Assembly: GCF_036850765.1 (NCBI RefSeq)
Contig: NC_089492.1
Coordinates: forward strand, 202,274,276-202,338,275
Direction of reading: 5' to 3'
Source of the DNA: Saccopteryx bilineata
Taxonomy: Eukaryota; Chordata; Mammalia; Chiroptera; Emballonuridae
Length of the DNA stretch: 64,000 nt
Both the position numbers and the translations under genes were made by a program. Positions 1-11,065 of the stretch are shown here, piece by piece; positions within the stretch are counted from its first letter, which is position 1; each line of letters begins with the position of its first letter. Below the pieces are notes generated by a model. It saw only the letters and a program-made list of their open reading frames with translations, was not told the origin of the DNA and searched no databases.

Positions 1-147
1 AGTTTAAAAAATTTGACTTTCAAAAGAAGTTTCAATTGCTGTACTGTTGATATTTGGCTCTGTTGACTAGTGAGTTTGCTGACGAAAGCCCTAGTGGAAT
101 TTTCAGATATTGTGAAGACGTATTCTTTAGTTTGTGGTTGAAATATA

Positions 148-226
148 TACTGCTCACAAAAATTAGGGGATATTTTATCACTTCATATTCATTTTGAAAT
201 ATCCCCTAATTTTTGTAAGCAGAATA
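148..226. mobile_element. Small mariner-type MITE (about 75-80 bp)
   Basis: The two ends are near-perfect inverted repeats of about 26 bases. The left arm begins CTGCTCACAAAAATTAGGGG, and the right arm read in reverse complement begins CTGCTTACAAAAATTAGGGG. They are separated by a short AT-rich loop, and TA dinucleotides lie at both borders. This is the structure of a non-autonomous Tc1/mariner miniature element, which would be mobilised by a transposase encoded elsewhere. The right border is slightly irregular (AATA), so the end is uncertain by a few bases. It has no coding capacity. Confidence 0.7.
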
Positions 227-2357
227 GATTAAAACAAAGTTATTTTTTTTTTGTTTTTGTTTTTTAAAGCAGCAGTTTTAAGTATCCCAGTGAGACAGGG
301 AAAATTATAGTTAAACCCAGACTGGGACTCTGTTCACCAGACCAGACATCCCCTTTTCCCATTTTGATTTCACATGACATGTGCTTCCACGGCTTGTGCC
401 CTGCCAGGGGATAAGGGGCTGATGGGAAAAGGAGGTTCTTCTCATTCGTAGTGCAGAACCCCAGAGAGAAGCCTCAGCTCTCGCCTTTTCCTTTCACCTT
501 GTGTTTATACCAAGCAGGACCAAGTAGGTCTCTCTAGGAAAACAAAGACAAAAAACATGTAAATAAACATGTAAATAAAAATTTTGTATATTTGAAGAAT
601 GTGAGGTTAATTTCATTACTCAAATAATTTGTGGAAAAGGTGGTAATCCCAGACAGTGTTTAAAATAGTTAATATTATTGTGAGTTAGGTTTTCGATGTG
701 AATCAGAGTGCTTGTTAGTGAAAGTGATAAGCTTCTGAGCTTCAAGTAAACAAAGGTATATGGTTTTTATGTTGTGCTTATGTTACAGCTGAAGAGTGAG
801 AGTAAAAAAAAAGGACAAATTAGTGAATTAATTCTAGATATAATTTTGCTTGAAGGATATACAACTGTTTGAAGTAGGGGACCTTGCATGAAATTGGTGA
901 CTACCTGAATTTCTGCAATAGGATATGAGATATGTGACTTCCTCCCCAAATGCGGGCATATATTTACTCTGATTCCTGTGTTCTTAGTGAAGAGATTGTC
1001 CCTGGCAAAGAGCAGCAGGTGTGCAGTAAATTTTTTGAATATAATGCCTTTTTTTCTCTAAAGATTATGTTTAACAATGGAAGCATTCACAGACACTAAG
1101 GTTAATGTAACTTGCTGAATGCTCTTCTACTTTGGGGTAATAGCTATTGTTTTCTCTTTACTTTGGACCTATGTGTCAACCACAGAGACAGCTTCTGATT
1201 ATGAACATACATCTGATAGTGAAAAACCCATCCCTTATCTGCAGCTAGAAAACTGTATCTCTTCCACTTTAGGTTTTTACTGTAATCCTCTCCCCTTCTC
1301 CTTTCCTCTTACTGCACAGACACTGTTGTAGCCTTTCATTTCTTCTTAGTCCTTCCCCATAAAGCCTTTCGAAGGGGAGAAAGAGAAAGAAGTAGAAGAA
1401 ACTTGGGGATGCAGGGGAAATGGGAAGAGGTGGTGGGGAACTCCTGGCTCTTCAGCACCTTCCCTCACCTGACCCAGCCCCACGCTCCCACTAGCTGCCC
1501 CTTCCCCAGGCCCTCTCCTCTGCGCCTGCCCAAACTTGCTCCCGGTCTGACGAGCAGTGTGTTCACTTCCCTCACTTTGCATTTTGCATTTCCAGTCCTG
1601 CTGTTCCACACACAGACTCTCCTCCCAAAGCCCGTCCCATGGACACATTCGGAGCCTGCTTGAGCAAGAAGAGCCTCACCTTTCATTGCCAGAAAGGGAG
1701 AATTTTGGGTTCCTGGCATCTGAAAAAAGGAATGCTGAAAGCATTTTCTCATAGAGATACCATTATCACTGCTGTTTTAGGTAGAGCACAAGTTAGAAAG
1801 GCTTCTGTGGGCTGCTCCCAGAGCCTGTCGTATGTGTAAATCTTACTGAGGAGAAATACCTCTCTCTTTTCTACGACTTATTTATAATCCGACTTTTAGA
1901 ACTCAGTAAAAATTTAAGTTAGAGGAATATCTATATTTAAAATTTGTAAATAGACTTGGTCAATCTACAAAATTTGTAGATTCTGGGTTTTTTTTTGTAG
2001 GTCTTTAAAATTTTTTATTTAAGACAGTGATTTTCTCTCAATATTTGTTCTACTGAGAAAAGATTGCATACTTTATTAAATACTATGGATAACCACTATC
2101 CTTAGGAGTAAGATACATACTTTATTTCCAACCATGGGGAAGGGTTCACAGAATTACTTCTGAAGTGGGCTTAAAACCTAAGTCATGAATATGGAGGGCT
2201 TAGAGTTGTTTCAGTACAATAGTAGCACAAACAGTGTTTATGCAAAGACTTTTCAGGACCAGGGTAGAGTAAAATTACTTATCAAAATTGGGGACATTTC
2301 TCTCAAATCTGAGGTAATTTAATACTCTTTGAATTTTCAGTGCCTGGGCTGCATAAT
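227..2357. other. No gene recognised
   Basis: I see no recognisable exon, RNA gene or young repeat. Short open frames around 1.1-1.8 kb lie on both strands of a C-rich stretch, do not resemble any family and lack splice-site context. The stretch is probably ordinary intergenic or intronic DNA with decayed repeats below my detection. Confidence 0.5.
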
Positions 2358-2370
2358 AAAAGCCACCATA

Positions 2371-2680
2371 TGGCACAGTGGATAGAGTGTCTGACTGGGA
2401 TATGGAGGACCCAGGTTTGAGACTCTGAGGTCGCCGGCTTGAGCACAAGCTCATCTGGTTTGAGCAAAGCTTACCAGCTTGGACCCAAGGTCGCTGGCTC
2501 GAGCAAGGGGTCACTCGCTCTGCTGTAGCCCCAGGTCAAGGCACATATGAAAAACCAGTCAATGAACAACTAAGATGCCGCAACAAAGAATTGATGCTTC
2601 TCATCTCTTCCTTCCTGTCTGTCTGTCCCTATCTGTCTCTCTCTCTGACTCTCTCTGTCTCTGTCACAAGAAGAAAAAAA
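2371..2680 (+). mobile_element. tRNA-derived SINE, family B, 5'-truncated
   Basis: The copy starts inside the tRNA-like head (TGGCACAGTGGATAGAG) and lacks the first dozen or so bases. It continues with the A and B box region, the body with GGCTTGAGC..CTCATCTGG and CCAGCTTGGACCCAAGGTCG, the ATGAACAACTAA segment, a TCTGTC-rich 3' part and a short A tail. A direct repeat AAAAGCCACCATA flanks it at 2358-2370 and about 2679-2691, so it is one retrotransposition event. Boxes A and B could support RNA polymerase III transcription in an intact copy. Confidence 0.9.
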
Positions 2681-2691
2681 AAGCCACCATA

Positions 2692-4140
2692 CCTGTGTAC
2701 ATGATTTGGTTATCCTAACTGCCTAACACATGTTAATTCTGATGATTCGCAGAACGTGTTACTGTGGAAAGACCTTTACAGCTGGGTGGGGTTACGTAGA
2801 ATGTGTGGCACCGAGTCCCAGGAGTTGTGGCTAAGTTTTCAGATGTGACAGGCAGCGCAGCCCGGGAGGACTGGGAGCTGGCAGCAGTCCTCCCCCCAGA
2901 GCACCCTCAACCACGCGCAGACTGCATGCTGGTTGCTGGTTAGACAGTTAATAATTTAGACATGCTGGTATCCACTTGCTGACCACAGGTCACGGTAACT
3001 AGAATGTGCGTGTCACCTTGACATGTGAAGGTCTTTTGCGGGTCTTGTCATTGCTTGACTGTTCCATGAAGCTCATCTTGGAAGAGACACTGAACGGATG
3101 CCAGTCATCCTCCTCGTCCTCCTTATGAGTGGATCCTTAGGACAGAGAAAGGCAGGACTCTAAGGGCTTCTTCCACTGCCCCAGAAGAAGCATGTGGCCT
3201 TATTTGGCCAACGCTCCAGTAGCAGGAGCAGAGGAAAGGGGTGGATAGAAGGCGACGGGAATAAGAAAAATGAAAGGGGACTCTGTGGTAGTTTGCACTG
3301 GCTCCAAAGCCAGGCAGCATCGTGTGCTCAGAGCAGACTTCCCAGTTGCCTCTCTCCATCTACTAAGGTTCAGATAAAGAGACTACCTAGAGACCTCTGC
3401 TCCTCAGTCACTCTGCATAGCTTTATTGTCATCCTGCTTCCCCTGCATCACTGGTGGCTTTACTACAGATGCTTTTCTCATCTTCTGATCTCGGTAGCAT
3501 ATCCCTTCCTCCCAGTCCTCTCTCTGCCGCCTCCTCACCCTCCTCTCAGCCCAGGTTCAGACCCTATTCTCTGCTTCCACGTTCCAAGCCACTCCCAGCC
3601 TCTCTCTTTCCTCTTTAACTGAAGCAGTGTGTAGGAAGCCCCTGATATGCACTGGGGGAGGCGAGGGTTGGGGGACACCTCCCTCTTCCTTACCAGCCTG
3701 GCCTGTGCTCCTACATTTTTGTTTATGATTTTTGCCTCCTTTCTTCTTGTTTTTCTACCTTCTGTGCTTTGCTTCCATGTGATTGATGGCTATACCGCTT
3801 AGTGTGCGAGGCAGAGTGCTGGGAGCAAAAATGAACAGGACATGCAGAACAGACACTGCCAGAAATGTCTTGATGAAATACAGATGTATGAGTGTCTCTA
3901 GTCCCTAGGACCTCACCATAGGTGACTCAGTTGGGCAGGGACTCAGTTCAGTTTGCAATGAGCTTTTATTTGAAATGATTTTGACTTTATCATGTTGCAA
4001 TAAACAAAGCCATTTGTAAACTCTTGAAATGTAAGCTTTCTTCTTTTTAAATCTAGAGTTGAAGATCCGTCAGTCATCCCTGGCCCAGTGGATCCTTCAC
4101 CTTGTGATATTTTTAAGTATTTTGAATGCAAAATCTGTGT
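2692..4140. other. No gene recognised
   Basis: Unique-looking DNA. A 142-codon open frame at 3194-3622 on the plus strand is rich in Leu/Ser/Pro and matches no family I know. A segment near 3790-3860 (GTGCGAGGCAGAGTGCTGGG) resembles a small L2 or MIR remnant. Confidence 0.4.
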
Positions 4141-4159
4141 TATTGTCTAAGAAGCCTTG

Positions 4160-4251
4160 GCACTCATTATATGCAGAGAGGACAAGCAGGGACCTTGGTT
4201 CCAGAGCACGTATTATGTACCGGGATCTGTGCTAGGCAGCAGGCATGAAAT
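4160..4251 (-). repeat. Probable L2/MIR-class fragment
   Basis: A short stretch reading TATTATGTACCGGGATCTGTGC resembles the 'tattatgtgccaggcactgtgc' core seen in antisense L2/MIR copies. It is heavily diverged and only about 90 bp long, so the family assignment is tentative. Confidence 0.35.
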
Positions 4252-4263
4252 CAGTCCTTAGTT

Positions 4264-4577
4264 GGTTTTTGTTTGTTTGTTTTTTGACAGAGACAGAGAG
4301 ACAGACAGGAAGGTAGAGAGATGAGAAACATCAATTCTTTGTTGTGGCTCCTTAGTCTCCTTAGTTGTTCATTGATTGCTTTCTCATATGTGCCTTGCCC
4401 AGGGGGCTACAGCAGAGTGAATGACCCCTTGCTCAAGCCAGCAACCTTGGGTCCAAGCTGGCGAGCTATGCTCAAACCAGATGAGCCTGCGTTCAAGCCG
4501 GCAACCTTGGGGTCTCGAACCTGGGTCCTCTGTGTCCCAGTCCGACACTCTATCCACTGAGCCACTGCCTGGTCAGG
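4264..4577 (-). mobile_element. tRNA-derived SINE, family B
   Basis: This is the reverse complement of the family-B structure. The tRNA-like head lies at the right end (ACTGAGCCACTGCCTGGTCAGG), and the A-rich and AGAGACAG-rich tail at the left. Flanking direct repeats CAGTCCTTAGTT (4252-4263) and CAGTTCTTAGTT (4578-4589) match with one mismatch and mark the target-site duplication. Confidence 0.9.
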
Positions 4578-4589
4578 CAGTTCTTAGTT

Positions 4590-5637
4590 TTTGCTCTTTT
4601 AGCGTCTAGGGGAGGAAACAAGGAAATAAACCAACTGTTATTACCTACTACAATTGTGATGCATTACAGCTATTGCAGGGCACGTGTGCTGATCTAGAGG
4701 TATACTCAGATGAGTGAGAAGGTACAGATGGGATTAGGGGTGTGTGTCAGTTTGTAATGGTTTGAAATATAATAGAATCTTTTATTTTTGGTCTTTTTCT
4801 ATTAAAGTTTTGAGAATGTTCCTTTCTACACCTTGATTATGGGGGATTACTTAATACCTGTATGTGTGAGTGAGTCAAAGACTATCTCTGACAAAAAGAG
4901 TGAACATTGATTTAGAAGGAAGGAGGTAAAGGTCGCCTTGCTGTCTGTCAGGTTTGGAGAAAGATGCGGAGCAGCTGGCTGCAGAGTTAGTGTAGAGAGC
5001 GCGTCTTCCATGGTCATGGCCATGCAGCAGCTGCGGGAGGCCCTGCCGCATGCATTCCTGCTTTCTTATTGCTGATACTCCTGGATCTGCTCTAAACATA
5101 TTTTACCAGGGATCTTTAATTGCTAAACCTGTTGCCCTCACTTCATAACAGCTCCTAGTTAATCCCCACTTTTCCTAATCTCACCTCAAAACCTGTAATT
5201 AGTCCAGAACTGATCTCTGCTTCCCTCACTCTCCTCAGCCTCCTTCAGTGAGAACTCAAACCTTACCGAAGGTGATCTCCTCCTCCCTCTTCTCAGCATC
5301 ACTCTGTGGTTTCTCCCAGTGCCATGCCCTGTTGTACCAAGTCAGCAACCCTGCTTTCGTTGGACTGCAGGTTTGTTCCTGTTCCTGGTAGTCATTAGAT
5401 GGTCAGGCATTAGCATCTGCATCGAAACTGCCTGTTTGATCATAAGTCTCTTGGAGGTCTGCTAATGCTGTACTGTACCTAGTGTTAATAGGCTGGTAAT
5501 CATTTTAATTCTATAGTTTTGAATGTTCCCCATCACGCAGTTAAAGGAGAGATCTGTTTGCCTCATGCATGCCTGATTATTCTGCATTTTGCATAGGAGT
5601 GGGATGTCTCAAATAACTCAACAGTAGTCATGGCCAC
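4590..5637. other. No gene recognised
   Basis: Ordinary unassigned DNA upstream of the LINE-1 insertion. A 74-codon minus-strand open frame at 4875-5099 has no recognisable motif. No RNA gene or young repeat is visible. Confidence 0.5.
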
Positions 5638-5647
5638 TACCTGTTTA
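5638..5647. repeat. LINE-1 target-site duplication, 3' side
   Basis: TACCTGTTTA occurs here, directly next to the A-rich (T-rich on this strand) end of the LINE-1. It occurs again at 12486-12495, directly next to the 5' end. The exact 10-bp match fixes both borders of the insertion. Confidence 0.9.
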
Positions 5648-5914
5648 TTTTTTATTTATTTATTTATTTATTTTTATATAATTTTATTTTTTTAATGGGG
5701 TGACATCAATAAATCAGGATACATATATTCAAAGATAACAAGTCCAGGTTATCTTGTCGTTCAATTATGTTGCATACCCACCACCCAAAGTCAGATTGTC
5801 CTCTGTCACCTTCTATCTTGTTTTCTTTGTGCCCCTCCCCACCCCCATCCCTCTCCCATTCCCCCCTCCCCCCCGTAACCACCACACTCTTGTCAATGTC
5901 TCTTAGTTTCAGTA
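5648..5914 (-). other. LINE-1 3'UTR and tail, with G-rich polypurine tract
   Basis: After the ORF2 stop the minus strand has a short 3'UTR. The plus strand at 5831-5875 is almost pure C with some T, so the sense strand carries runs of four or more G, the polypurine motif typical of L1 3'UTRs and able to form a quadruplex. The element ends in repeated AAATA units (5641-5696) that include AATAAA polyadenylation signals. Confidence 0.85.
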
Positions 5915-8900
5915 TTATGTCCCACCTACGTATGGAATAATACAGTTCCTGGTTTTTTCTGATTTACTTATTTCGCTTCGTATCATGTTATCAAGATCCC
6001 ACCATTTTGCTGTAAATGTTCCGATGTCATCATTTCTTATGGCTGAGTAGTATTCCATAGTGTATATGTGCCACATCTTCTTTATCCAGTCATCTATTGA
6101 TGGGCTTTTTGGTTGTTTCCATGTCCTGGCCACTGTGAACAATGCTGCAATAAACATGGGGCTGCATGTGTCTTTACGTATCAATGTTTCTGAGTTTTGG
6201 GGATATATACCCAGTAGAGGGATTGCTGGGTCATAAGGTAGTTCTATTTGCAGTTTTTTGAGGAACCACCATACTTTCTTCCATAATGGTTGTACTACTT
6301 TACATTCCCACCAACAGTGTATGAGGGTTCCTTTTTCTCCACAGCCTCTCCAACATTTGCTATTACCTGACTTGCTAATAACAGCTAATCGAACAGGTGT
6401 GAGGTGGTATCTCATTGCCGTCTTGATTTGCATTTCTCTAATAGCTAAAGAAGATGAGCATCTTTTCATATATCTGTTGGCCATTTGTATTTCTTCCTGG
6501 GAGAAGTGTCTATTCATATCCTCTTCCCATTTTTTTATTGGATTGTTTGTTTGTTTGTTGTTGAGTTTTATGAGTTCTTTGTATATTTTGGATATTAGGC
6601 CCTTATCTGAGCTGTTGTTTGAAAATATCATTTCCCATTTAGTTGGCTTTCTGTTTATTTTGTTATCAGTTTCTCTTGCTGAGCAAAAACTTCTTAGTCT
6701 GATGTAGTCCCATTCATTAATTTTTGCCTTCACTTCTCTTGCCATTGGAGTCAAATTCATAAAATGCTCTTTAAAACCCAGGTCCATGAGTTGAGTACCT
6801 ATGTCTTCTTCTATGTACTTAATTGTTTCAGGTCTTATGTTTAGATCTTTGATCCATTTTGAGTTAATTTTTGTACAGGGAGAGAGACTGTAGTCCAGTT
6901 TCATTCTTTTACATGTGGCTTTCCAGTTTTCCCAGCACCATTTATTGAAGAGGCTTTCTTTTCTCCATTGTGTATTGTTGGCCCCTTTATCAAAAATTAT
7001 TTGACTATATATATGTGGTTTTATTTCTGGACTTTCTATTCTGTTCCATTGGTCTGAGTGTCTATTTTTCTGCCAATACCATGCTGTTTTGATTGTCGTG
7101 GCCCTATAATATAGTTTGAAGTCAGGTATTGTAATGCCCCCAGCTTCATTCTTTTTCTTTAGGATTGCTTTGGCTATTCGGGGTTTTTTATAGTTTCATA
7201 TAAATCTGATGATTTTTTGCTCTATTTCTTTAAAAAACGTCATTGGAAGTTTGATGGGAATTGCATTAAATTTGTATATTGCTTTGGGTAATATAGCCAT
7301 CTTGATTATATTTATTCTTCCTAGCCAAGAACAAGGTATATTCTTCCATCTCATTATATCTTTTTCGATTTCCCTTAACAATGGTTTATAGTTTTCATTA
7401 TATAAGTCCTTTACATTCTTTGTTATGTTTATTCCTAAGTATTTTATTTTTTTTGTTGCAATCGTGAAGGGGATTATTCTTTTGAGTTCCTTCTCAGTTG
7501 TTTCATTGTTGGCATATAGAAAGGCTATTGACTTCTGTATGTTAATTTTGTATCCTGTGACCTTACTGTATTGGCTTATTGTTTCTAGTAGTCTTTTTGT
7601 GGATTCTTTGGGGTTTTCGATGTATAGGATCATATCATCTGCAAAAAGTGATACCTTTACTTCTTCTTTTCTGATATGGATGCCTTTTATTTCTTTGTCT
7701 TGTCTGATTGCTCTGGCTAGAACCTCTAGTACCACATTAAATAAGAGTGGAGACAGTGGACAACCCTGTCTTGTTCCTGATTTAAGGGGGAAAGCCTTCA
7801 GTTTAGTGCCATTTAATATGATGTTAGCTGATGGTTTATCATATATGGCCTTTATCATGTTGAGATATTTTCCTTCTATACCCATTTTGTTGAGAGTCTT
7901 AAACATAAAATTGTGTTGTATTTTATCGAAAGCCTTTTCTGCGTCTATTGATAAGATCATGTGGTTTTTGTTCTTTGTTTTGTTGATATGGTGTATTACA
8001 TTAACCGTTTTACGTATGTTGAACCATCCTTGAGATTCTGGGATGAATCCCACTTGATCATGATGTATTATTTTTTTAATATGTTGTTGTATTCGATTTG
8101 CTAGTATTTTGTTTAGTATTTTAGCATCTGTATTCATTAGAGATATTGTTCTGTAGTTTTCTTTTTTTGTGCCATCCTTGCCTGGTTTTGGGATGAGGGT
8201 TATGTTGGCCTCATATAATGTGTTTGGAAGTATTGCTTCTTCTTCAATTTTTTGGAAGACTTTGAGTAGAATAGGAACCAAGTCTTCTTTGAATGTTTGA
8301 TAAAATTCGCTGGTATAGCCGTCAGGGCCTGGACTTTTATTTTTGGGGAGGTTTTTAATGGTTTTTTCTATTTCTTCTCTACTGATAGGTCTGTTTAGGC
8401 TTTCTGCTTCTTCTTGACTCAGTGTAGGAAGGTTGTATTTTTCTAGGAATTTATCCATTTCTTCTAGGTTGTTGAATTTAGTGGCATAAAGTTTTTCATA
8501 GTATTCTACAATAATTCTTTGTATATCTACGGTGTCCGTGGTGATTTCTCCTCTTTCATTTTGGATTTTGTTTATATGAGTTCTTTCTCTTTTTTCCTTG
8601 GTAAGTCTTGCCAAGGGTTTGTCAATTTTGTTGATCTTTTCAAAGAACCAGCTCCTTGTTCTATTAATTTTTTCTATAGTTTTTCTGTTCTCTAATTCAT
8701 TTATTTCTGCTCTGATTTTTATTATTTCCTTTCTTCGGCTGGTTTTGGGTTGTCTTTGTTCTTCTTTTTCTAGTTCCTTAAGGTGGGAAGTTAAGTGGTT
8801 CACTTGGGCTCTCTCTTGTTTGTTCATATATGCCTGAAGTGATATGAACTTCCCTCTTATCACTGCTTTTGCTGCATCCCATAGATTCTGATATGTCGTA

Positions 8901-9742
8901 TTGTCATTTTCATTAGTCTGTATATATCTTTTGATCTCTGCACTTATTTCTTCTTTGACCCATTCATTTTTTAAAAGTATGTTGTTTAGTTTCCACATTT
9001 TTGTGGGATTTTTTTCCTCTTTTTTGCAGTTGAATTCTAGTTTCAAGGCTTTATGATCAGAAAATATGCTTGGTACAACTTCAATTTTTCTAAATTTGCT
9101 GATGTTGTTTTTGTGGCCCAACATATGGTCAATTCTTGAGAATGATCCATGTACACTGTAGAAAAATGTATACTCAGTCACTTTGGGATGAAATGTCCTG
9201 TAGATGTCTATCATATCCAGGTGCTCTAGTGTTTTGTTTAAGGCCACTATGTCTTTGTTGATTCTCTGTTTGGATGACTGATCTAGAGCCGTCAGCGGTG
9301 TATTGAGGTCTCCAAGTATGATTGTATTTTTGTCAGTTTTTGTTTTAAGATCAATAAGTAGCTGTCTTATATATTTTGGTGCTCCTTGGTTTGGTGCATA
9401 TATATTAAGAATTGTTATGTCTTCTTGATTCAGTGTCCCCTTAGCCATTATGAAATGGCCATTTTTGTCTCTGAGTACTTTTCCTGTCTTGTAGTCAGCA
9501 TTATCCGATATGAGTATTGCTACACCTGCTTTTTTTTGGATGTTATTTGCTTGGAGTATTGTTTTCCAGCCTTTCACTTTGAATTTGTTTTTATCCTTGT
9601 TACTTAGATGAGTTTCCTGTAGGCAGCATACAGTTGGATTTTCTTTTTTAATCCATTCTGCTACTCTGTGCCTTTTTATTGGTGAGTTTAATCCGTTTAC
9701 ATTTAGTGTAATTATTGATACTTGTGAGTTCCCTATTGCCAT
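5915..9742 (-). pseudogene. LINE-1 ORF2 (endonuclease-reverse transcriptase), one internal stop
   Basis: The frame from ATG at 9742 to the stop at 5915 is 1,276 codons, the same length class as human ORF2p. ORF2p nicks the target DNA and copies L1 RNA onto it. The N-terminal apurinic-like endonuclease keeps N14, E43 (LQETHL), the GDLN motif and the SDH motif. The central reverse transcriptase has the FADD catalytic box ([10 protein letters not shown]). The C-terminal part has a Cys-rich C-X3-C-X7-H-X4-C pattern. I followed the frame codon by codon from 7198 to 6902. The only break is TGA at 7198-7196 (codon 849), where L1 families usually have Trp, so a single TGG-to-TGA change explains it. 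The part after the stop is still fully open for about 427 codons. Confidence 0.95.
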
Positions 9743-9972
9743 TTTATATCTTGCTTTCTGTTAGTTTTGTGTCTTGTTTGATCCTTCTCTTTCGTTTTTC
9801 TATCTTTTGTTTTTATTTGGTTGTATTCCATACATCTTTCCTCTGTTGCTATCTTTTTTATCTCATGTGCTTCTGTGGTGTTTTTTTCAATGGTGGTTAC
9901 CTTTGAGTAATGAAAAGGGTCCCTACCCTGTTCATTGTAGCGAACTATTTTGTGAGTACTTTTGCACTCCAT
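9733..9972 (-). other. Small ORF in the LINE-1 inter-ORF region, overlapping the ORF2 start
   Basis: A 79-codon Lys/Thr-rich frame begins at 9972. It ends with a TAG at 9735-9733, just inside the ORF2 start (ATG at 9742-9740), so the two frames overlap by 10 bases. It lies in the 326-bp gap between the ORF1 stop (10069-10071) and ORF2. Human L1 has only about 63 bases there. I know no product for it. It may be a chance frame in A-rich sequence, or it may matter for ribosome reinitiation at ORF2. Confidence 0.35.
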
Positions 9973-10068
9973 CGTCCTTTGCTACTGTTAATCTCCATCT
10001 TCTCTCCCTCTTTCTTTTTGTTGTTGTCACAGTTTAAATTTGGTTTTATTGTGTTCTTCTTGGAGCTT

Positions 10069-11065
10069 TTACTTGTGGCTCTGTTTTTTTTTGTTCTTTG
10101 TATCTGATTGGAGAACCCCCTTTAGTAATTCCTGGAGTGGGGGTTTTCTGATGATAAATTCCCTCATCTTTTCTGTATCTGTGAATGTTTTTATTTCTCC
10201 TTCGTATTTGAAGGATAGCTTTGATGGGTATAGTATTCGTGGCTGAAAGTTCCTCTCTTTCAGGACTTTAAATATTGGGTTCCACTCTCTTCTAGCTTGT
10301 AGAGTTTCTGCTGAGAAATCTGATGATAATCTAATGGGCTTTCCTTTATATGTTGTATTCTTCTTTTCCCTGGCTGCCTTGAGTATTTTTTCTTTGCTGT
10401 TGGTTTGTGTCAATTTCATTATGATATGCCTTGGAGTAGGTTTGTTAGGGTTAAGAAAACTTGGAGTTCTGTTTGCTTCTTGAACTTGAGGCTTTAGTTC
10501 TTTCCACAGGCTTGGGAAGTTCTCATCTATTATTTGTTTGAGTATGTTCTCCATTCCATTTTCTCTCTCTTCTCCCTCTGATATACCTATTATTCTTATG
10601 TTATTCTTTTTGATGGAGTCGGATAATTCTTGTAGGGCTATCTCATTTTTTTAAATTTTTGAGTTCTCTTTCTTCTTCTCTCTGTTGTGCCTCAAGTTGC
10701 TTGTCTTCTATTTCACTAATCCTCTCTTCTATCTGACCTGTTCTATTAGCTAAGCTTGTTACTTCGTTTTTCAGCTCGTGAATTGAGTTTTTCATCTCTG
10801 TTTGATTTGTTTTTATAGTTTCAATTTCCTTGGACATATATTCTTTGTGTTCATTGAGTTGTTTTCTGAGCTCCCTATATTGCCTTTCTGTGTTTTCTTG
10901 TATATCTCGGAGGATTTTTAGTATTTCTATCTTGAATTCTCTGTCATTTAGCTCCAAGGTTTCCAATATATTAAATTTTTTCTCCATAGATTTTTCCTCA
11001 TCTATCTGTGTTACCTCTCTTTCTTTTGTATCCATGATATTCGATTTTCTCTTCCTTAATGGCAT
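10069..11065 (-). pseudogene. LINE-1 ORF1 (RNA-binding chaperone), one frameshift
   Basis: ORF1p coats L1 RNA as a coiled-coil trimer. The first frame (11065-10643, 140 residues) starts MPLRKRKSN and is a highly charged helix with heptad spacing, the coiled-coil arm. It stops just after a run of seven A at 10652-10646. The rest of the protein (RRM and C-terminal domain, with the segment around RTPSFLNPNKPTPRHI) continues in another frame, open from well before the in-frame ATG at 10554 down to 10069. The total span of about 332 codons matches the family (human 338). A one-base loss in the A run explains the break. It could be a real mutation or a homopolymer sequencing error. Confidence 0.92.

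Noticed and set aside
3194..3622. 142-codon plus-strand frame as a possible small gene
   Set aside because: Low-complexity Leu/Ser/Pro composition, no family resemblance, and an opposite-strand frame overlaps it.
7425..8033. 202-codon plus-strand frame with hydrophobic segments, and others at 6258-6707 and 9715-10246
   Set aside because: They are antisense to LINE-1 ORF1 and ORF2. The hydrophobic look comes from reading Lys/Asn-rich codons backwards.
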